The notes: generated from the sequence alone by a model not told the origin. Positions 18,533-28,009 are shown, counted from the stretch's first letter. The stretch: DNA of 64,000 bases from Shewanella mangrovisoli (GCF_019457635.1 NZ_CP080412.1:1922001-1986000), one strand, 5' to 3'. Numbers and translations are program-made.

Positions 18533-18889
18533 TCAGTTCATGACCATTTGTTGTGTCATATAAACCTCAGCATTTATAGGCGATGCCGTTGCAGGTGTAA
18601 CCGAAAAAATCAGCACCATGAAAAGATGAATGCCCTGTTTTAAGTAGGCTATTACCTCCAAGTTCATGGGCTTTAGATTGGCATTGCATAAAAACTCTTG
18701 ATATGAGTTCAGTGCCAGACAAGTTGAATTCCGGCGTATTTTTTTATAGCTTTCAGAAGCTTTTACAGGTGCGAGCAGTATGCATGTTGTTGGAAGTTCA
18801 TCCTCTGAAAGATACATTTTTACCGGCTCGGCTGAATATGCCGTCTGGAGAGCGAGAGCTATGATAATCATCGGTAATCGTGTTTTCAT
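18533..18889 (-). pseudogene. Small secreted Cys-containing protein, apparently frameshifted
   Basis: The frame from 18889 gives 118 residues with a signal peptide (cleavage near AYSAEP). After QEFL the sequence stops looking like a protein of this type. One base over, the frame continues CQSKAHELGGNSLLK, then HGADFFGYTCNGIAYKC and a TGA at 18567-18569, a more natural ending with paired cysteines reminiscent of RcsF-like and other small lipoproteins. The switch point is a T5 run (18690-18694, A5 on plus); six Ts would join the frames into a protein of about 107 residues. The function is unknown. Confidence 0.65.
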
Positions 18890-19108
18890 ACTTTTAAATC
18901 ACTAATAGTGTTGTTGTATCTGTTATTTAAACTGTCCGCCTAAAGCACTAATTTTCAACCAAATTACGGCTAAATGAAAAGTCAGAAGGCGTAACTAATT
19001 CATAGCGTTAAATTGATTTATTATGAGAAGCTTTAAATCGACGCTCGCTAATTGTGATCACCTGAGATATGCCGCTATTACTACAGGGAACATTCTGACT
19101 CAGAAGCA

Positions 19109-19864
19109 TTAACGCATAAAAAATCCAACACTCATGGCGAAACCGACAAGCACAATAAAACCCCGCAACAGGGATTGGGGAATGCGATAAGCCAGCGCGG
19201 CGCCAAGATAGCCGCCAATAATCGCCATAATGGCAAGCAGTAACAGATATTGCCCGTCAATCAGATTACCTAGGGCGTAAATCACCACGGCAATAGTGGT
19301 GAGTAGGGCGGAGAGTAAATTTTTAAGCCCGTTCATCCCATGTAACTGGCTTTGCCCGAGTAGCCCAAAGGTGGCGAGTAAAATAATCCCTAACCCCCCA
19401 TTAAAATAACCGCCGTAAATACAGACGAGACTGAGAATAATCATTGCCGTCAGTGGCTTGACGGTATTCACACGGGGGTTGCTGGCATTCGCTAAGCGTT
19501 TTTTGAGTAACCAAGGTCCGGCGATAAAGGCGAGTGTGGCCAGCAAAATCAACCAAGGGACAAGATAAGCAAATACTTGCTCGCTGGTGCTTAGCAGTAT
19601 CGCCGCGCCGAGGCATCCGCCAGCTATCGCAATCAAACACAGGGTTTTTAGGTTAAGATTTGCTGGATATTCAATCTCTTTTCGAAAACGCCAGGCACTG
19701 GCAAGGTAGCCAGGGAGCAGTGCCGCGGTGCCCGTAGCGTTAGCCATCAGTGGCGGCACGCCGACAAATACAAGGGCAAATAAGGTGATAAAGCTGCCGC
19801 CGCCCGCCACCGCATTTAGCATGCCGCCGAGTAAGCCTGCGAGGGCGATCAGTAACCAATCCAT
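19109..19864 (-). CDS. TauE/SafE (TSUP) family membrane permease
   Basis: 251 residues, about eight membrane segments. The two internal halves have the family's glycine-rich starts: GLLGGMLNAVAGGGSF near the N-terminus and GGYFNGGLGIILLATFGLLG in the middle. TSUP proteins are proposed exporters of sulfite, sulfoacetate or other organosulfur anions; the substrate here is unknown. GGAG lies eight bases before the ATG. Confidence 0.88.
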   Translation of the reverse strand: MDWLLIALAGLLGGMLNAVAGGGSFITLFALVFVGVPPLMANATGTAALLPGYLASAWRFRKEIEYPANLNLKTLCLIAIAGGCLGAAILLSTSEQVFAYLVPWLILLATLAFIAGPWLLKKRLANASNPRVNTVKPLTAMIILSLVCIYGGYFNGGLGIILLATFGLLGQSQLHGMNGLKNLLSALLTTIAVVIYALGNLIDGQYLLLLAIMAIIGGYLGAALAYRIPQSLLRGFIVLVGFAMSVGFFMR

Positions 19865-20087
19865 AGTGAATGCTCCGCTGGCATTGACGTGTTGAAATCG
19901 AACGTCAATTGCTTATAAAAACATCACCTTAACAGTAAGTCAGTTAGATGAAAAGCCATCAATATTGCTAAGTGGCAGCAGATTGATGGCTTTGTGATGG
20001 GGTCTGAATCGGGTTTAACTAGAAAGCCTTGGCATCAAGTGCTATGCCTAACTCATCAAAAGTGATTAACACTTTGCACTGATGCCT

Positions 20088-20399
20088 TTATTCAGCATGG
20101 AAAAGTCCTGAAGCAAATATCACAGTGGCTATGGCCAAGTATTGATCGCTAAATACCTCTTCTCCCCAGCAATGTTGCCCACGCTCTTGATAGTACACAT
20201 GGTAACTGGCATTCGATGGCGTAGCGACGCAGTACCAACCATCAAATGTCTGCTTGCTAAAGTTGACCCAATACTGCGCATCCGCCTGTTTAATCTGCTG
20301 CATCAGCGCCTTATCTTGCGCCAATAGCGCTGCAAGTTCGGCTGCGCTGGTAATCTTGTGTTCGGTTTTTAACTGATTAAGGAGTGCTTTGAGTGTCAT
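20088..20399 (-). CDS. Hypothetical protein downstream of a DJ-1/PfpI gene
   Basis: 103 residues from the ATG at 20399, which has AGGA nine bases upstream; a longer frame to 20450 would overlap the upstream gene. The N-terminal 45 residues are helical (MTLKALLNQLKTEHKITSAA), the rest is Trp/Tyr-rich (YWVNFSKQTFDGWYCVAT). No signal peptide or motif. It starts 31 bases after the upstream stop, so the two probably form an operon. I do not recognise the family. Confidence 0.6.
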   Translation of the reverse strand: MTLKALLNQLKTEHKITSAAELAALLAQDKALMQQIKQADAQYWVNFSKQTFDGWYCVATPSNASYHVYYQERGQHCWGEEVFSDQYLAIATVIFASGLFHAE

Positions 20400-20430
20400 T
20401 ATTGAAGTCCTTTTATCCTGAGGCACTATG

Positions 20431-21033
20431 TTAGCGAATGGCTGAGGCAATAGACGACTCGATTAAAGCGTTAAACACATCGGCTTGGCCTGCGGGGAGC
20501 AGTTGCCGATGAATTTCGCGGCGCTTTGCACTGTCAAATAAACGCTCCGCAACCCAACCCGTTAAATAGAGTGAGGACAGACAACCTCCCGCAGTGGCAA
20601 TATTGCCATTGACCACCAGAGCAGAGTCTTCCACCTCCACGCCCATAGCTACCAATGCGGGTTTGGCATCGGGGTGCGTTGTTGCCGAAATATTGTCGAG
20701 TAAGCCTAACTTGGCAAAGAAGAATGAGCCTGCACAAATACTGCCAAGCAATTGCCGTGTGGGATCTAATTTAAGGGCCGACATAAACTCAGGATCCGCA
20801 AGTGCGGCAGGTACGCCTTTGTAGCCACTGCTGAATAATACCACGTCAGCATCGGCGATTTCGGAGACATGACCATCGGTTTCTACCGTCATTCCCAAAC
20901 TTGACCTGTGGCTAGGTTTGGTACCGAGCACTTTGACTGTCCAATCGGTTGTTGTGCGGCCAAGAATATCGCGCATTAAAAAGAAATCGATATCGGTAAA
21001 TTCATCAAATATCACAATCGCAATCTGGTACAT
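20431..21033 (-). CDS. DJ-1/PfpI family protein
   Basis: 200 residues from the ATG at 21033 (GAGG seven bases upstream); a Met seven residues earlier lacks a good site. The fold opens with MYQIAIVIFDEFTDIDFF, placing the conserved Glu11, and the nucleophile elbow SICAGS gives Cys100. The GATase1-like domain occurs in amidases, isonitrile hydratases, glyoxalase-III/deglycase-type chaperones and AraC regulators. There is no helix-turn-helix domain here. The precise activity is not assignable. Confidence 0.85.
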   Translation of the reverse strand: MYQIAIVIFDEFTDIDFFLMRDILGRTTTDWTVKVLGTKPSHRSSLGMTVETDGHVSEIADADVVLFSSGYKGVPAALADPEFMSALKLDPTRQLLGSICAGSFFFAKLGLLDNISATTHPDAKPALVAMGVEVEDSALVVNGNIATAGGCLSSLYLTGWVAERLFDSAKRREIHRQLLPAGQADVFNALIESSIASAIR

Positions 21034-21128
21034 CCTTTGTCCTCTCGTTTGCATTGGGATGACTTAAGGCTTGAATAGGCTCAACCATAAGTCTGGGGTT
21101 ATCAAAATGGGGTTATTGGAATGCATGG

Positions 21129-22172
21129 TTAATCAACATTTTTACCAGCACTCAACGATGGGAGCCGCTTGGCAAAAATAGCATGGGCATCAAAATCTTG
21201 GCTTTGCATTCTGGCTAATGTCTGGGTTAACACGTCATCGGCCGCATCTTCAATCCGCAGGATCCTCTCTGCTGCGACATAGTCGCTAAAGGCTGTGGAG
21301 ACTTGCTCAAACAAAGCTGTTATATCGCCAAATGCGGGATGACTGAACTGCGGATTAGGCAAGCCTCTAAGAGATCGCAGTTTCAGCAGCATTAACGCTG
21401 TTAGCGGTAAATATGTATGTGGTCCTCCGTTGAACTCAAAAAAGCACTTTTTATCGCCGATAACTGCTTGCTCTACCTGATAGTCACACAGGGTTTGCAA
21501 CATAGTGCGAACAAACACTTTATCTTGAGTATCCCAGTTATCTAGAAATTCAGCATAGGGAAAGGAGGCTGTTTTACGAAGTGTCACTTGTACTTCAGTA
21601 GCAAAAGGCGGCTCAATAACACCCAAATATCGCCCATATAACAACACCAAAAAATCACCGATAAACCCGTGGGAACGAATTATCCAGCCAGCGCGCCAGG
21701 CGGTCGCCAAGGCTTGATACAGTTCGTCATTCTCAGTCTTCAGCTCAGAAAACAGCATAAGTACAAGCCGAAAAACACTGGTTGTCATCCATCCAGCATT
21801 GGCTATCTCACCTGTTTTCTCAACCGCTGTGTAGTATCGATAGTAGTCGATCGCGGTATTAAAATAGCCGTAAGCAAGCGAGCACATAAGCGGCTTAGGC
21901 TCAAGCAAGCCCGATTCAATATAGGTAAGCTGGGCTACATAGCCCCAATGACACTCGGGTACACCAAACTCAGCTCCAAACAATTGCCATTGCCGAAAAT
22001 CCTCATCAAACTCACGATATTGTTTCACTCTCTCGAAACCATCTGACATCCCACTGTCGATATAATCGGTCAGTAAATACTGGTCATATTCAAAGACGTT
22101 TTTGGCATAATCGCGCATATGTTTACGACTGCGACTGCGCTTATTGAGAAATTTAGCTAACAACTTGAGCAT
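21129..22172 (-). CDS. Hypothetical alpha-helical protein, 347 residues
   Basis: A soluble protein rich in Tyr, Phe and Leu with a basic N-terminus (KFLNKRSRSRKHMRDYAK). It has no signal peptide and no catalytic motif I can identify. The mainly helical pattern recalls immunity-type or enzyme-accessory proteins, but I do not recognise the family. AAGG directly abuts the ATG, a poor spacing, so the true start may be Met19 (22118). It stands alone, next to a probable dispersed repeat, in the accessory patch that also holds a MITE. Confidence 0.65.
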   Translation of the reverse strand: MLKLLAKFLNKRSRSRKHMRDYAKNVFEYDQYLLTDYIDSGMSDGFERVKQYREFDEDFRQWQLFGAEFGVPECHWGYVAQLTYIESGLLEPKPLMCSLAYGYFNTAIDYYRYYTAVEKTGEIANAGWMTTSVFRLVLMLFSELKTENDELYQALATAWRAGWIIRSHGFIGDFLVLLYGRYLGVIEPPFATEVQVTLRKTASFPYAEFLDNWDTQDKVFVRTMLQTLCDYQVEQAVIGDKKCFFEFNGGPHTYLPLTALMLLKLRSLRGLPNPQFSHPAFGDITALFEQVSTAFSDYVAAERILRIEDAADDVLTQTLARMQSQDFDAHAIFAKRLPSLSAGKNVD

Positions 22173-22199
22173 CCTTAGTATTTAGGCTGCGGCGAGTTT

Positions 22200-22434
22200 A
22201 CCGTAACTGCATACAAAGTGGCTAACCGTGAAGTAAAACGGAGGCTGTGCAAGTCACCAATGCACACGATGTGTAAAGCAGGGTTGAATACGCAGAACAT
22301 TGTAGCAAACAGCGCTGATGCGTTGGCGACCATCGAAAAAAGGGACTTTTTCGTTGAGCCCCCAAGGATGGGTTTACGGCGTGTCGCAAGAGCATAAGTG
22401 CTGTTGCACTCGTTAGGTTCAATGGGTTAAGCAA
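22200..22434. repeat. Probable dispersed repeat with spurious small ORF
   Basis: A 70-residue minus-strand frame here (LGAQRKSPFFRWSPTHQRC in its middle) resembles short spurious peptides that I recall recurring in Shewanella genomes; the frame has the look of a translated repeat. It contains a perfect small hairpin CGAAAAA...TTTTTCG near 22335-22355. Copy number cannot be checked here. The gap 22173-22579 holds this element and the scoB terminator. Confidence 0.4.
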
Positions 22435-22440
22435 AGTAAT

Positions 22441-22471
22441 AAAAAGCCCAGAATCCTCTTCTGGGCTTTTT
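22441..22471 (-). terminator. Terminator of the liu-sco operon
   Basis: A 13-bp stem (22441-22453 with 22459-22471) and a TCCTC loop, with an A/T run on each side. It lies about 110 bases after scoB in the minus direction and ends the operon. Confidence 0.88.
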
Positions 22472-22579
22472 AAAACTAAAAAAATCGGTTAACGCTCAAC
22501 ACTTTTTAGGCTAAAGCTTCAATTTAACGTAAGTTTAAAGCCTTATTGCTATGGGTTATTTGCGCATTTTAAAGAACGC

Positions 22580-23236
22580 TTAAAACACCATCTCTGGTAC
22601 ATGGTCTGGCACAATTAATTTGCCAGCGGTTTTGCTAACAATTTCTTCAACGCTGACACCCGGTGCGCGTTCTAACAGATGAAAGGCGCCATCTTTAATC
22701 TCGATAAAGGCTAAATCGGTAACAACACGTTTGATACATCCGTAACCTGTGAGGGGCAATTCGCATACGGGTAACAGCTTAGAGTTACCGTACTTATCGG
22801 CGTGCATCATAGTCACGATAATATTTTCCGCGCCCGCCACTAAATCCATTGCACCGCCCATGCCCTTGATAAGCTTGCCTGGGATCATCCATGAGGCGAT
22901 AGAACCATTGACATCGACCTCAAAGGCGCCGAGTACGGTTAAGTCCACATGGCCGCCACGGATCATGGCAAAGCTTTCGGCTGAGGAGAAAAACGAGGCA
23001 CCTTTTACTGCGGTAACGGTTTGTTTGCCGGCATTAATTAAATCCGGATCTATGGTTTCTTCCGTCGGAAATTCCCCCATGCCGAGCAGGCCGTTTTCCG
23101 ATTGCAGCATCACTTCCATGCCAGCGGGAATGTAATTGGCCACGAGCGTGGGAATGCCAATACCGAGGTTGACGTAGTAGCCGTCTTGTAATTCTTTGGC
23201 AACGCGCTGTGCCAGTTGTTCTCTTGATAATGCCAT
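22580..23236 (-). CDS. scoB: 3-oxoacid CoA-transferase subunit B
   Basis: 218 residues from the ATG at 23236 (GGA nine bases upstream); 14 extra upstream residues have no support. The catalytic glutamate is in the family motif SENGLLGMG. It moves CoA from succinyl-CoA to acetoacetate, the last product of leucine breakdown, with subunit A encoded just upstream. It is the final gene of the liu operon. Confidence 0.93.
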   Translation of the reverse strand: MALSREQLAQRVAKELQDGYYVNLGIGIPTLVANYIPAGMEVMLQSENGLLGMGEFPTEETIDPDLINAGKQTVTAVKGASFFSSAESFAMIRGGHVDLTVLGAFEVDVNGSIASWMIPGKLIKGMGGAMDLVAGAENIIVTMMHADKYGNSKLLPVCELPLTGYGCIKRVVTDLAFIEIKDGAFHLLERAPGVSVEEIVSKTAGKLIVPDHVPEMVF

Positions 23237-23346
23237 GATCTTTATCCTTCCTTTACCTAGAGTCGCTATTAGCCTCAATTTTTTGTGCTTTTACTTTGAG
23301 TCAAGACTCTGTCGCTTTAGCTTGCGTTGTTAATCGTTCGCGCTTC

Positions 23347-24051
23347 TTATTTCGCCGCTTTTACCGTGCGCTGCTCGATACGTTTCTCGAACTTGCCTTG
23401 GATGACGCGATCAACATAAATGCCGGGAGTATGGATATGATCAGGATCGAGCTCGCCCGGCTCTACAATAAACTCGGCTTCCACTACCGTGATTTTGCCC
23501 GCAGTCGCCATCATAGGGTTAAAGTTAGCGGCGGTTTTGCGGAACACTAAGTTACCCATAGTATCGGCCTTCCAGGCGCGAACGAGGGCAAAATCGGCGG
23601 TCAGAGATTCTTCTAACACATAGTGACGGCCTTTGATTTCACGGGTTTCTTTACCTTCCGCCACGGGGGTGCCGAAGCCAGTGGCGGTGAAAAATGCCGG
23701 AATGCCTGCGCCGCCGGCGCGGATTTTTTCCGCCAGCGTGCCCTGCGGCGTTAAAATCACATTCAGTTCGCCCGAGAGCATTTGCTGTTCGAAGGTGGCG
23801 TTCTCACCGACGTAGGAGGCGATCATGGTCGAAATCTGGCGATGTTTTAACAATAAGCCCAGACCGAAATCATCCACACCGGCATTATTCGAAATGGCGG
23901 TTAAGCCCTTAACGCCCATCTTAACCATTTGATTTATTAAGCCTTCAGGAATACCACACAGGCCAAAACCGCCAACCATAATGGTCATATCATCGGATAA
24001 ACCTGTTAACGCTTCTTCATAGCTGCTGACGACTTTATTGAGTCCTGCCAT
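23347..24051 (-). CDS. scoA: 3-oxoacid CoA-transferase subunit A
   Basis: 234 residues from the ATG at 24051, which has AGGA eight bases upstream; an upstream TTG at 24084 is not convincing. The CoA-transferase family I signature [14 protein letters not shown] (about 26-39) is present. It pairs with scoB, 110 bases downstream, to activate acetoacetate produced by HMG-CoA lyase encoded upstream. A heptamer repeat array separates it from the lyase gene. Confidence 0.93.
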   Translation of the reverse strand: MAGLNKVVSSYEEALTGLSDDMTIMVGGFGLCGIPEGLINQMVKMGVKGLTAISNNAGVDDFGLGLLLKHRQISTMIASYVGENATFEQQMLSGELNVILTPQGTLAEKIRAGGAGIPAFFTATGFGTPVAEGKETREIKGRHYVLEESLTADFALVRAWKADTMGNLVFRKTAANFNPMMATAGKITVVEAEFIVEPGELDPDHIHTPGIYVDRVIQGKFEKRIEQRTVKAAK

Positions 24052-24090
24052 TTTGATGTCCTTTAAATTGTTATTCGTGTCCAATCATTT

Positions 24091-24136
24091 CTAGCACCTA
24101 GCACCTAGCACCTAGCACCTAGCACCTAGCACCTAG
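24091..24136. repeat. Heptanucleotide tandem repeat, 6.6 copies
   Basis: Six perfect copies of CTAGCAC (24091-24132) plus a partial CTAG. On the minus strand it overlaps the TAG stop of the HMG-CoA lyase gene and fills the gap to scoA. Such perfect short repeats are prone to slippage. Confidence 0.95.
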
Positions 24137-25065
24137 GCTTTGGCGCCCTGCAAGATTGCATTGGCGACTTTAGAGCCATTAAGACGATTTAATTGTTTGC
24201 TGATCCCAAAACCCGCTAATGCCAGTTTTTCTAAATCGATACCCGTCTTCAAACCGAGTCCATGGAGCATATAGACCAAGTCTTCACTCGCCAGATTGCC
24301 CGACGCGCCTTTTGCATAGGGGCAACCACCTAGGCCCGCCACTGAGGCGTCAAAGCTGCGCACACCTAAGTCGAGGCAGGCGGTAATATTGGCTAATGCT
24401 TGGCCATAGGTGTCGTGAAAGTGCAGGGCAAGTTTTTCGACCGGCACTCGCTCCATCACGGCCTGCAGCATTTTACGGGCTTTTAACGGCGTGCCTACAC
24501 CGATAGTGTCGCCGAGCGAAATTTCGTAACAGCCCATTTTGTAAAGGATTTCAGACACTCTTGCCACTTCGCTCGCTACGATTTTCCCTTCATAGGGGCA
24601 ACCTAAAACGCAGGACACATAGCCACGTACTGGGATATTGGCGGCTTTTGCCATGTCCATCAACGGGATAAAGCGTTCAATCGACTCTTCAATCGAACAG
24701 TTGATATTGCGTTGGCTAAAGCTTTGTGACGCTGCACCAAAGATAGCGACTTCGGAAGCTTTTGCATCCAGCGCCAGCTCTAAGCCTTTGACATTAGGGG
24801 TGAGGGCGCTGTAAACCACGCCCGCTTGACGGCGAATTTGGCGCAATACGTCGCCGCTATCGGCCATTTGTGGCACCCATTTGGGGGACACAAAACTGCC
24901 TGCTTCAATTCGCTTCACACCTGCATCGGCGAGGGATTCAATCAAAGCGACTTTGGCCTGTGTTGGGACGGCGGCTTCATTCTGCAAGCCATCACGGGGC
25001 CCCATCTCGAATAGGCTAACCCTATCCGAGCTGGCGCTTAAGTTCGAAAGATCCAGCGCAGACAT
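24133..25065 (-). CDS. liuE: Hydroxymethylglutaryl-CoA lyase
   Basis: 310 residues. It cleaves HMG-CoA to acetyl-CoA and acetoacetate, the final carbon-carbon cleavage of leucine catabolism. The metal/substrate motif EMGPRDGLQNE (about 21-31) and the catalytic cysteine loop GLGGCPYAKGASGN are intact. It begins immediately after the liuD stop (stop 25066-25068, ATG 25065), so translation is coupled. The stop codon lies within a heptamer repeat. Confidence 0.95.
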   Translation of the reverse strand: MSALDLSNLSASSDRVSLFEMGPRDGLQNEAAVPTQAKVALIESLADAGVKRIEAGSFVSPKWVPQMADSGDVLRQIRRQAGVVYSALTPNVKGLELALDAKASEVAIFGAASQSFSQRNINCSIEESIERFIPLMDMAKAANIPVRGYVSCVLGCPYEGKIVASEVARVSEILYKMGCYEISLGDTIGVGTPLKARKMLQAVMERVPVEKLALHFHDTYGQALANITACLDLGVRSFDASVAGLGGCPYAKGASGNLASEDLVYMLHGLGLKTGIDLEKLALAGFGISKQLNRLNGSKVANAILQGAKA

Positions 25066-27105
25066 TTAGGCTTCCTCGCTCTGGGCTTTGGGCTCTACAT
25101 GGAGCAGCACTGCGCCATCGCTCACTAACTCGCCCGCCTTGAAGTAGAACTCGGTAACAATACCGACGAAGGGCGCTTCGATGGTGTATTCCATCTTCAT
25201 CGCTTCCATCACCAGTAGCCCTTGTCCCGCCTTAACCTCAGCACCGACTTCCACTAAGTGGGTTACAACTGTGCCGTTCATCGGGGCCTTGAGTTTATCT
25301 TCATTGCTCGATTCTGCCTCAACCACTTGGGTTTTTACCGCCCTGAAGTGATAACTGCCCGAGGGTAAAAACAGCGTAAAATCATCGCCCTGAGCGCTGA
25401 CAGGCACTTTACTCTTATGGCCGTTGATTTCGGCTAATAGTAGGTCCTGCTTAAGCTCACCACTAAGGGACTTGCTGACATGACCTTCTTCCGTTGGCAG
25501 AGATAGCTGATAGTGATCGCCAAAGTCTAATAGCACCAATTGTTGTAACTCGTGGGCATCGTCGAGCAGGGCAATAGTATGCTGGCTAACGCTGTTGAGT
25601 CTAAAGCCACTGACTTGGCCCCAAGGCGAGTAAGGATCGGCGCTATTAATTGCCTGTGCCTTGGCGGCTTCTTTACGGGCAAGTACTTGATACAGTGCGG
25701 CAAAGGCGATTGCCGTATCGGTCTCGCTCGAAGCACTGCCAATCAGCGCATCGCCGTAACGGTTAATAAAGTCGGTGCTAAAATCCGCCTTGGCGAAGGC
25801 GGGATGCTCAGCAATATTCGCCAGAAATTCAATATTGTGCTTAAGCCCGCTGATTTGATAGGACTCGAGGGCATGCACTAGGCGTTGCAGCGCACGTGGA
25901 CGCGACTCATCCCACACGATGAGCTTGGCTATCATAGGATCGTAGAAGTTACTGATCACATCGTTTTCACGGATGCCGGAATCGATACGCACGTATTTGC
26001 TTTGCTCGGGTTCGCGCAGGAAATTGAGCTTACCGCTGGCGGGTAAGAACTCATTTTGCGGATCTTCGGCGTAAATACGCACCTCAAAGGCGTGTCCATG
26101 GATACGCACTTCGTCCTGTTTGAGCGGTAACGGCTGGCCACTGGCGACCATTAACTGCCATTTGACTAAGTCTTGGCCCGTCACCATTTCGGTCACAGGA
26201 TGCTCTACCTGCAGACGAGTATTCATCTCCATAAAGTAGAAGCTATTGTCGGTATCTAACAGGAATTCAACGGTTCCCGCGCCGACATAATCGATGGCCT
26301 TAGCGGCAGCTACGGCGGCTTCACCCATTTGGGCGCGCAGCTCATCACTTAAACCGGGCGCAGGCGCTTCTTCGACCACTTTTTGGTGGCGGCGCTGAAT
26401 CGAGCAGTCGCGATCCGATAGGTAAATTGCATTGCCAAAGGTATCGGCAAACACTTGCACTTCGACATGGCGAGGCTGGCGTAAATAACGCTCCATCAAT
26501 AATTTATCATTACCGAAGGAGGAGGCCGCTTCACGGCGCGCCGAGTTGATGGCGTCCATGATTTCGCCTTCATGCTCAACGATACGCATGCCTTTGCCAC
26601 CGCCACCGTAGGCGGCTTTAATCAGCATGGGGAAGCCGATTTTTAAGGCTTCGGCCTTGAGTGTAGCGTCGGTTTGATCGTCGCCATGGTAACCTGGCAC
26701 TAAAGGCACTTGGGCCGCCGTCATAATGGCTTTGGCCGCGCTCTTGCTGCCCATGGCATCGATGGCATCACTGCCTGGGCCAACAAATACGATTCCGGCC
26801 GCCTCACACTTGCGGGCAAAGTCAGCGTTTTCCGATAAGAAGCCATAGCCTGGGTGAATGGCTTGCGCCTGAGCTTTTTTGGCGATTTCAATAATCAAGT
26901 CGCCCTTGAGGTAAGAATCCGCCGGGGCGCTGCCACCTAAGTAAAACGATTCGTCGGCCATGGCAACATGGCGGGCGTTTTTATCGGCATCGGAATATAA
27001 GGCTACGGTGCGAACGCCCATGGCCTGCGCGGTTTTGATAATCCGGCAGGCAATTTCACCACGGTTAGCAATTAAAAGCTTAGTGAACATGCTGTTAGTC
27101 AACAT
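25066..27105 (-). CDS. liuD: Methylcrotonyl-CoA carboxylase, biotin-containing subunit
   Basis: 679 residues. Domains in order: biotin carboxylase N-domain (FTKLLIANRGEIACRII), ATP-grasp with GGGGKGMRI, the C-terminal biotin carboxylase domain, a linker, and a biotinyl domain in which Lys637 (MEAMKM) is the biotin site. With LiuB it carboxylates 3-methylcrotonyl-CoA. The ATG at 27105 overlaps the liuC TGA by one base and has AAGGAG seven bases upstream. The MCC assignment rests on operon context; propionyl-CoA carboxylases share the domain order. Confidence 0.94.
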   Translation of the reverse strand: MLTNSMFTKLLIANRGEIACRIIKTAQAMGVRTVALYSDADKNARHVAMADESFYLGGSAPADSYLKGDLIIEIAKKAQAQAIHPGYGFLSENADFARKCEAAGIVFVGPGSDAIDAMGSKSAAKAIMTAAQVPLVPGYHGDDQTDATLKAEALKIGFPMLIKAAYGGGGKGMRIVEHEGEIMDAINSARREAASSFGNDKLLMERYLRQPRHVEVQVFADTFGNAIYLSDRDCSIQRRHQKVVEEAPAPGLSDELRAQMGEAAVAAAKAIDYVGAGTVEFLLDTDNSFYFMEMNTRLQVEHPVTEMVTGQDLVKWQLMVASGQPLPLKQDEVRIHGHAFEVRIYAEDPQNEFLPASGKLNFLREPEQSKYVRIDSGIRENDVISNFYDPMIAKLIVWDESRPRALQRLVHALESYQISGLKHNIEFLANIAEHPAFAKADFSTDFINRYGDALIGSASSETDTAIAFAALYQVLARKEAAKAQAINSADPYSPWGQVSGFRLNSVSQHTIALLDDAHELQQLVLLDFGDHYQLSLPTEEGHVSKSLSGELKQDLLLAEINGHKSKVPVSAQGDDFTLFLPSGSYHFRAVKTQVVEAESSNEDKLKAPMNGTVVTHLVEVGAEVKAGQGLLVMEAMKMEYTIEAPFVGIVTEFYFKAGELVSDGAVLLHVEPKAQSEEA

Positions 27106-27965
27106 CAAAGAACTCCTTGAGTATCTGTTGGCGTGTGCCAGTTCGGCTGACGTTTCTCAAAAAAGGCGTTTAAGCCTTCTTGGCCTTCATCAGATACCCG
27201 AATGCGGGCGATGCGCTCGCTGGTGTAATCAATCGTATCTTGGTCTATCACGCCATCTTCGAGGCGGGCAAGTAAGGTCTTTACCCATGCCATTCCCTGC
27301 GGACTGTTGGCCTGCAGCGCGGTGATAATGGGTTGGGCTGCGGCCGCTAAATCGTCGTTGATCTCATGGATAACATTGAGTTTGAGCGCCGTTTGCGCAT
27401 CAAAACGCTCCGCGGTCAGCATATAGCGGCGTGAGGCACGATTGCCCATGGCGCGGGCAACGTAGGGGCTAATCACTGCGGGGATCAGCCCTAGTTTGAC
27501 TTCGCTTAAGCAGAAGCTGGCGCGCTCGGTGGCGATGGCAATATCACTGGCGCAGATTAACCCAAGCGCGCCGCCAAAGGCTGCACCTTGGACTAAGGCG
27601 ATAGTGGGTTTTGGAAAGGTATCTAAATCCTGCATCAGCTTAGCCAGCGCCTTGGCGTCATTCAGATTTTGCTCAAAATCCATCTTGGCTTGTTTGCGCA
27701 TCCAGTTTAAGTCGGCGCCAGCGCTGAAGTTTTTGCCATTGGCTTTTAATATCAGCAGTTTGCAATCTTTGTGCTCGGCAAAATAACCGAGGACGGCGAT
27801 CATTTCGCTGATCATCACCTCATCGAAGGCGTTGTGCACTTCTGCGCGGTTAAGGATTAACTCGCCCACGCCGTTATTCAGCGCATAGCTGACGTGCTGC
27901 AAATTAGCTAAGGATTGAGTGCTAGTGTTCTGGTGTTGTGTGTCAGTCATTATTATTCCCGTCAT
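27105..27965 (-). CDS. liuC: Methylglutaconyl-CoA hydratase
   Basis: 286 residues from the ATG at 27965 (GAGGG seven to eight bases upstream); a Met five residues later also has a reasonable site. It is a crotonase-fold protein with the oxyanion-hole segments KNFSAGADLNWM and QGAAFGGALGLICASDI. In this operon its role is hydration of 3-methylglutaconyl-CoA to HMG-CoA. It overlaps liuD by one base. Confidence 0.92.
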   Translation of the reverse strand: MTGIIMTDTQHQNTSTQSLANLQHVSYALNNGVGELILNRAEVHNAFDEVMISEMIAVLGYFAEHKDCKLLILKANGKNFSAGADLNWMRKQAKMDFEQNLNDAKALAKLMQDLDTFPKPTIALVQGAAFGGALGLICASDIAIATERASFCLSEVKLGLIPAVISPYVARAMGNRASRRYMLTAERFDAQTALKLNVIHEINDDLAAAAQPIITALQANSPQGMAWVKTLLARLEDGVIDQDTIDYTSERIARIRVSDEGQEGLNAFFEKRQPNWHTPTDTQGVL

Positions 27966-28009
27966 AGTGATTCCCTCTATGAGTGATACGTAAGGCATCG
28001 CAAGATGCG

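Noticed and set aside
21129..22172. toxin-immunity module around the 347-residue hypothetical protein
   Set aside because: No toxin, VgrG, Hcp or PAAR gene is nearby and the family is not recognised, so no function is claimed.
24091..24136. CRISPR-like array
   Set aside because: The 7-bp units are contiguous with no spacers; it is a simple tandem repeat.
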